This document shows, piece after piece, positions 6,790 to 10,249 of a stretch of DNA of 10,249 nt. The notes beneath the pieces are model-generated. The model was not told the origin of the DNA and did not search any database. It was given only the letters and a program-made list of their open reading frames with translations. The translations under genes were made by a program, and so were the position numbers. Source of the stretch: an uncultured Clostridia bacterium (lineage in GTDB: Bacteria; Bacillota_A; Clostridia; TANB77; CAG-508); NCBI GenBank assembly GCA_947628335.1, contig CANQZT010000044.1, forward strand, positions 1-10,249, given 5' to 3'. Positions within the stretch are counted from its first letter, which is position 1, and each line of letters begins with the position of its first letter.

Positions 6790-6816
6790 TCGCATTTCCT
6801 CCATTTTCATATGTAT

Positions 6817-6845
6817 ATAATACTATTAATTTAATTTTATTTCAA
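6817..6845 (-). promoter_or_regulatory. Sigma-A promoter of the surface-protein gene
   Basis: TTGAAA (6840-6845, five of six) and TATTAT (6817-6822, five of six) are separated by exactly 17 bases. The -35 box overlaps the spoIVFB stop codon (6842-6844). The predicted start near 6810 leaves a short leader that contains the GGAGG site. The gene can thus be expressed in vegetative cells, independently of the sporulation genes upstream. Confidence 0.7.
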
Positions 6846-7486
6846 CTGTTTTCTATTATTTTATATATTCGTTTTTTCATATAATACTTTTTATTCTCTA
6901 TTATTATCAATCCCCACAAGTACATAATAACAAGTAATATAGCAATATTCTTGTAATAATAAATTCCTATACTTGCAATTATTGTAAGCATAATAATTGT
7001 AATATTCGATATCAAATTAATATCTTCCATCGATTTTTTATTGCCTTTTATCATATGTAAAAATTCCCTCAAAAATCTTCCTCCATCTAATGGATAAATC
7101 GGTATTAAATTAAAAATTGCAATTAATACATTAGAATAAACAATATACTTGTATGAATTAAACTCTATATTATCTTTCATAATTATTGTAGCGATAATTA
7201 TGAGGATATTCATTAATGGCCCAGCAAGTGCTATTATCATTTTCTTTATAGCAAATTGTTTTCTTTTTTTATTATAATCATCACATATCACATTAAATTC
7301 TAAACATAAACCCAGTGGCATAATTTTTAATGCTTTAGGTTTCAAACCTAGTAACAATCCACAAATTAAATGACCCATTTCATGTAAAAACGCAAAGAAC
7401 ATAATTATTGTGTATATTTCTATTTGTCTTGTAAAATACAATATTATAGCAAAGAAAAATATTTTTAAATTTATACTTATCGTCAC
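6842..7486 (-). CDS. spoIVFB: M50 site-2 intramembrane metalloprotease, SpoIVFB-like
   Basis: Polytopic membrane zinc protease of the site-2 family. In Bacillus, SpoIVFB cleaves the pro-sequence of sigma-K in the membrane around the forespore. The zinc motif HEMGH (35-39) lies in a hydrophobic segment. The second conserved motif NLIPIYPLDGGR (126-137) supplies Asp134, and ALAGPLMNI (86-94) is a further M50 signature. Several hydrophobic segments cover most of the 214 aa. The expected C-terminal CBS domain is absent or reduced to a short basic tail. The start is GTG (7484-7486) with AGAGGTG (7494-7500) 7 bases upstream. It follows the M23-domain gene by 27 bases, the spoIVFA-spoIVFB arrangement. 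The assignment rests on family motifs plus this neighbour; the substrate is inferred. Confidence 0.88.
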   Translation of the reverse strand: MTISINLKIFFFAIILYFTRQIEIYTIIMFFAFLHEMGHLICGLLLGLKPKALKIMPLGLCLEFNVICDDYNKKRKQFAIKKMIIALAGPLMNILIIIATIIMKDNIEFNSYKYIVYSNVLIAIFNLIPIYPLDGGRFLREFLHMIKGNKKSMEDINLISNITIIMLTIIASIGIYYYKNIAILLVIMYLWGLIIIENKKYYMKKRIYKIIENS

Positions 7487-7513
7487 CTTTATTCACCTCT
7501 TTTTAGGTATATA

Positions 7514-8464
7514 TTAAAAATCAAGTATTTCTCGTGGATTTATATATGTATTCCCCCTTATTATCTCAAAATGTAAATGTGGACCTGTTGCATTTCCTGT
7601 TTCTCCAACTTCAGCAATTTCTTGTCCTTTAGTTATATATTCTCCTTCTTTTACATATAACTTACTGCAATGAGCATATAATGTACTTACATCTCCATTT
7701 GTAATCTTTATATGTTGCCCATATTCACCTACAGTTGAAGATACTACCACCGTTCCATCCATTGCTGAGCAAATAACAGTTCCAGTATTTGCTGCAATAT
7801 CAATTCCACTATGATGTTTACTAACAATTGGATTCGTACTTTCTCTATCTCCAAATTCAGATGTAACAATTCCCTCTATTGGTTTTATTAATGAAAAATT
7901 TCTTTTAACATATTCTGCATTTGTTTGAGGGACATCCTCAGGCTGTATATTTTCTGTTTCTGTATTAGAATTTTCAGTAGATTCATCATTTGCAATCTCT
8001 TCATTATTTATTATAATATTTTCAATTTCTGCACCTCCTACTGCATCTTCTTGTATTACATTTTGTTCTTCTATAACATTGTTTTCATTTATACTACTAT
8101 CTTCTATATTATTATTTATATCGTTGTTAATTATGTTAGTAGATATCCCTTCATTAAAACTACTAAATACCTCTTCTATTTTTTTACACATACCCGATAT
8201 ATCTATATCATACGATAATATTTCTTTTGCTTTATTTATTACATCTTCTGAAAACACATAATTACTATTTTGAATTAAATAAAATATAAAGTAAATTACT
8301 AAACATATAGCAATTTGTAACACCATTTTTCTAAAAAGACTATAATTTTTTTCTTCTGATACATTAACCGTTGCTACATTTTGCCTTGTATATCCACTTC
8401 TTCGTCTTGCATAAATCTCTTCTGCTCTCTTAATTTTTTCTTCAGGTCTTAAAGTTCTTTCCAA
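7514..8464 (-). CDS. spoIVFA: Membrane-anchored M23 (LytM) domain protein, SpoIVFA-like
   Basis: SpoIVFA holds the SpoIVFB protease complex and regulates it at the outer forespore membrane. This 316-aa protein has a basic cytoplasmic N-terminus and one membrane segment (about 45-65). A long Asn/Glu/Ile-rich low-complexity linker (about 103-180) follows, then a C-terminal M23 domain (about 192-316). The metallopeptidase ligands look intact: HSGID (His218, Asp222), YAH (His265) and GPHLHFE (His296, His298). It could therefore cut peptidoglycan or peptide rather than being purely a scaffold. The start is TTG (8462-8464) with AGAGGTG (8473-8479) 8 bases before it; no ATG fits. That binding site is buried in a hairpin. 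The SpoIVFA name rests on the downstream SpoIVFB-like gene. Without it, a generic LytM endopeptidase would be the call. Confidence 0.8.
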   Translation of the reverse strand: MERTLRPEEKIKRAEEIYARRRSGYTRQNVATVNVSEEKNYSLFRKMVLQIAICLVIYFIFYLIQNSNYVFSEDVINKAKEILSYDIDISGMCKKIEEVFSSFNEGISTNIINNDINNNIEDSSINENNVIEEQNVIQEDAVGGAEIENIIINNEEIANDESTENSNTETENIQPEDVPQTNAEYVKRNFSLIKPIEGIVTSEFGDRESTNPIVSKHHSGIDIAANTGTVICSAMDGTVVVSSTVGEYGQHIKITNGDVSTLYAHCSKLYVKEGEYITKGQEIAEVGETGNATGPHLHFEIIRGNTYINPREILDF

Positions 8465-8465
8465 T

Positions 8466-8528
8466 AAAAAAACACCTCTTCTAACGTAATATATATTTTG
8501 TAATATATATGTTAGAAAAAAGTGTTTT
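8466..8528 (-). terminator. Long hairpin with U-tract that contains the spoIVFA ribosome binding site
   Basis: In minus-strand RNA, AAAACAC pairs with GUGUUUU (8522-8528 with 8469-8475). Next, UUUUU pairs with AAGAG through A-U and G-U pairs, CUAAC pairs with GUUAG (8511-8515 with 8481-8485), and AAUAUAUAU-type arms pair over 9 bp (8502-8510 with 8489-8497). The loop is 4 bases, with a 3-base bulge (8486-8488). Seven U follow (8472-8466). The hairpin starts about 20 bases past the stop of the 112-aa gene, as a terminator would. Its 3' arm contains all of AGAGGTG, the spoIVFA binding site. The G-U pairs would be C/A mismatches on the other strand, so the fold favours minus-strand RNA. Confidence 0.7.
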
Positions 8529-8548
8529 ATGCTCTCAAAATTTTTCTT

Positions 8549-8887
8549 TTAAATAAAATTAACTATAATTCCCAAAACTGCAACTATTCCAAAAAATGCT
8601 GTTAATTTTTTTACCCTTGCATACTTTTTTCTTAATTTTATATTATTAATTTCTAATTGTTTTGGTTTTTCTATACTAGAAATATAATTTGCAACTACTG
8701 ATTCTGCTTCTTTTACAATATAATCTTTTGTATTTACTTTTCCCTTAGCTACTACTTTCACATTTTCCTTTGTATGTTTTATATTTTTTGCACTAACATT
8801 TGCTTTTAATATAACAATTGCTTCTTCTATCATATTAGATGGTAAATCCTTTAATACAATGATATTTTTCATATTACTTTCTTCCAT
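8549..8887 (-). CDS. Small C-terminally anchored membrane protein of unknown function, 112 aa
   Basis: Not recognised. The ATG at 8885-8887 has GGGAGG (8893-8898) 5 bases upstream. The first 80 residues look like a small soluble alpha/beta unit (NIIVLKDLPSNMIEEAIVIL and KVVAKGKVNTKDYIVKEAE). A basic stretch LRKKYARVKK follows, then one C-terminal hydrophobic segment (about 93-112, FFGIVAVLGIIVNFI) that ends the protein. This is a tail-anchor layout with the soluble part facing the cytoplasm by the positive-inside rule. It lies between yyaC and the spoIVFA-like gene on the same strand, so a sporulation role is conceivable, but only by position. The long hairpin behind it should end its transcript or tie it to spoIVFA expression. 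Confidence 0.75.
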   Translation of the reverse strand: MEESNMKNIIVLKDLPSNMIEEAIVILKANVSAKNIKHTKENVKVVAKGKVNTKDYIVKEAESVVANYISSIEKPKQLEINNIKLRKKYARVKKLTAFFGIVAVLGIIVNFI

Positions 8888-8954
8888 ATGTACCTCCCTA
8901 AAAATTGGTTATGTATAAATTTTTTCCACTTTTTTTAGGAATATACATTTTTTA

Positions 8955-9500
8955 TTATCTATATTTTATAACATCATAAATACCATCTGCTGTAATATTA
9001 GCAAGTTTCATAACAATATTTAATGATGTGTTTTGTAACTTTGAGAAATTATGTCTCGGAATTCTATAATCTCTTGCTACAACCCCTTTTATACTGATAT
9101 TTCCTACCTCTAACAATTTAGAATTAGTACTCTTCCCAAATCTCATCTTAGAATTTGTAACTATAATTTTTCCAATATTATCTTGTGTCGACAATGCCGC
9201 ATCTATCGCAATAATACATGGATTTTTATATATGTTATAAATCTCATAAACTTCTTTATCTAAATTTCTAGCAGATACAGGGCTTTCCAAAGTTCCTATT
9301 ACCTTTATGTTATTATAACTATTCTTTAATAATTTATCTAACCTATATCCTACTAATGGACCAAATGTATCACCAATTATTTTATCTGATCCTACACATA
9401 AAAATATATAATCTGAAAATGGAATATCGCTTTTCAAATTATATATTTTTGTACTAAAATCGTTTACAAATCGATTATATACTTCATCATTTCCAAGCAT
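8955..9500 (-). CDS. yyaC: YyaC/DUF1256 family sporulation protein
   Basis: YyaC-family proteins occur in spore formers and have the fold of the germination protease/HybD maturation peptidases. Their biochemical role is not settled. The 181-aa sequence shows the family's first conserved block FLCVGSDKIIGDTFGPLVG (33-51). It is followed by GTLESPVSARNL (69-80) and the second acidic strand IIAIDAALS (96-104). Later segments include VGNISIKGVV (132-141). I chose the ATG at 9498-9500 because AAGAGGTG (9506-9513) precedes it by 5 bases. The longer TTG-initiated reading from 9533 has no site. It is 45 bases after the 81-aa gene with no terminator between, so the two probably share a transcript. No convincing vegetative promoter lies directly upstream. 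Confidence 0.85.
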   Translation of the reverse strand: MLGNDEVYNRFVNDFSTKIYNLKSDIPFSDYIFLCVGSDKIIGDTFGPLVGYRLDKLLKNSYNNIKVIGTLESPVSARNLDKEVYEIYNIYKNPCIIAIDAALSTQDNIGKIIVTNSKMRFGKSTNSKLLEVGNISIKGVVARDYRIPRHNFSKLQNTSLNIVMKLANITADGIYDVIKYR

Positions 9501-9545
9501 TTTATCACCTCTTGTTTTTATCACTATATGCAAATTTTATTATAT

Positions 9546-9791
9546 TTATTCTTTATTTGCTCTTGCTATAATGATATTAACATTATCGTCCCTTGCATAT
9601 CTTTTAATAATATCTGTTGAAAAACTAGCAACTTCATTAGATAAAACAATCGTATGATAATTTTTAACAAGCTCCTCTAATTTATTATCGGTTTGTTCTA
9701 AATCTTCTAATTCATATACATCAAATCCCAGATTTTTTTGAAATTTAAAACTTTTTTCATCTTGGCTTGACTTCAGCCATGAAATTTTCAT
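9546..9791 (-). CDS. Conserved-looking small protein of unknown function, 81 aa
   Basis: Not firmly recognised. The protein has a small alternating alpha/beta layout: beta MKISWLK, helix, GFDVYELEDLEQTDNKLEEL, then YHTIVLSNEVASFSTDIIKRY and VNIIIARANKE. The order of strands, and a conserved-looking turn before the SFSTDIIKRY helix, recall the fold of V-type ATPase subunit F. No other V-ATPase gene is present and I would not assign that function. The ATG at 9789-9791 is the best start, since AAAGGTGAT lies about 4-6 bases upstream. The in-frame GTG (9798-9800) and ATG (9795-9797) fall on top of that site. It precedes yyaC and probably shares its transcript, so a sporulation-linked role is possible by position only. 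Confidence 0.72.
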   Translation of the reverse strand: MKISWLKSSQDEKSFKFQKNLGFDVYELEDLEQTDNKLEELVKNYHTIVLSNEVASFSTDIIKRYARDDNVNIIIARANKE

Positions 9792-9853
9792 ATTCATCAC
9801 CTTTATTATATTGGCTTTATAATAAATAAAATATACATATTTTTCTAAACAAT

Positions 9854-9893
9854 AAAAGGACCTATAAGTTTCTATATTACTTAACAGTCCTTT
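9854..9893 (-). terminator. Rho-independent terminator of the topoisomerase gene
   Basis: Two-part stem: AAAGGAC/GTCCTTT (9855-9861 with 9887-9893), a 3-by-3 internal loop, then TAAGT/ACTTA (9865-9869 with 9879-9883) and a 9-base loop. On the minus strand the 3' arm runs into TTTTATTG. It lies 27 bases past the topB stop. Confidence 0.7.
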
Positions 9894-9919
9894 AATTTTA
9901 CATATTTATAACTAATTTA

Positions 9920-10249
9920 TCAAATTTTGAATGAATATATTTCTCTAATTTTCCGCATAAATTCATTAGGTTCAATTTCCTTTTTAGCAACCATATCTAA
10001 TCCCTTTTCCCAACTTGCCGTTAACTTTGGATTTAGCATATCTGGCATAGAAGATTTAACTACATCATAAATAATTTCTCCAAAATTTGTTGGCGTAATT
10101 ATCTGTGTCTTAGAATTAATTTCTATATATTTAATTTTTTCTAATTTTTTAATAATTTCTGCCCTTGTTGCACTTGTTCCAATTCCTGCTCCTTTTATTT
10201 GCTCTCTTAATTCTTCATCTTCTATTAATTTTCCTGCATTTTCCATAGC
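9920..10249 (-). CDS. topB: DNA topoisomerase III (TopB), C-terminal part only; continues past the window
   Basis: Type IA topoisomerase, which relaxes or decatenates DNA by passing a strand through a transient single-strand break. Only the last 109 codons are here. The frame is open through the right edge, where an Ala codon precedes the Met at 10244-10246, so that Met is internal. The visible part starts with the MENAGK/ELREQIKGAG segment. It contains GIGTSATRAEIIKKL, the form typical of TopB rather than TopA (which has G-I-G-R-P-S-T-Y). It ends in the domain-I-proximal segment with LTASWEKGLDMVAKKEI and FMRKIREIY. No C-terminal zinc fingers follow. The catalytic tyrosine and Toprim domain lie outside the window. 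A terminator follows the TGA stop. Confidence 0.87.
   Translation of the reverse strand, partial: AMENAGKLIEDEELREQIKGAGIGTSATRAEIIKKLEKIKYIEINSKTQIITPTNFGEIIYDVVKSSMPDMLNPKLTASWEKGLDMVAKKEIEPNEFMRKIREIYSFKI

Noticed and set aside
7925..8218. Plus-strand 97-codon frame rich in Ile, Tyr and Phe, membrane-protein-like
   Set aside because: It is the complement of the Asn/Glu/Ile-rich linker of the SpoIVFA-like protein and has no independent support.
9795..9832. GTATA...CAATATAATA upstream of the 81-aa gene, resembling a sigma-F/G-type promoter
   Set aside because: The implied transcript start would fall within or after the AAAGGTGAT ribosome binding site, leaving no usable leader.

Overview
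This is a very AT-rich stretch of chromosome in which every gene reads on the minus strand, so the order below follows transcription from high to low coordinates. The combination of a SpoIVFA/SpoIVFB pair, a YyaC-like protein, a clostridial-looking topoisomerase III end, AGAGGTG/AGGAGG ribosome binding sites, A/T-ended codons and frequent GTG/TTG starts points to a low-GC, spore-forming Clostridia-type Firmicute, plausibly an uncultured gut lineage. The lineage is an inference. No tRNA, rRNA, CRISPR array, insertion sequence or phage gene was found, and no gene-free stretch exceeds 300 bases.

Region 1 (10249 to about 8466) starts with the 3' end of a topoisomerase III gene (topB) closed by a terminator. 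Next come an 81-aa protein of unknown role, a YyaC/DUF1256 sporulation protein, and a small C-terminally anchored membrane protein. It ends in a long hairpin whose 3' arm holds the ribosome binding site of the next gene.

Region 2 (8464 to 6842) holds a membrane-anchored M23 peptidase-domain protein (SpoIVFA-like) and an M50 intramembrane protease (SpoIVFB-like). By family knowledge this is the pro-sigma-K processing pair of the mother cell.

Region 3 (6789 to 4411) has its own promoter. It encodes a 631-aa surface protein with a prepilin-type leader and a C-terminal formylglycine-generating-enzyme/C-type-lectin-like domain. The end of that domain resembles the variable region of diversity-generating retroelement targets. 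A dUTPase gene follows 21 bases downstream.

Region 4 (4336 to 489) is the core information-processing block. A CarD-family RNA polymerase regulator has a strong sigma-A promoter nested inside the dUTPase terminator and a terminator-like hairpin in its leader. It is followed by dnaG (primase) and rpoD/sigA (primary sigma factor), in the usual macromolecular-synthesis-operon order. The dnaG frame is broken by one extra base directly after the catalytic DxD motif of the Toprim domain. That is either a sequencing or assembly error, or a disrupted or recoded essential gene. A perfect 15-bp terminator closes the operon.

Region 5 (439 to 1) has one small charged protein of unknown function with its own terminator. 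Beyond it is a near-consensus promoter firing out of the left edge of the window.

The most notable points are the dnaG frameshift, the DGR-target-like surface protein, the hairpin that buries the spoIVFA ribosome binding site, and the carD leader with its nested terminator, promoter and attenuator-like hairpin.
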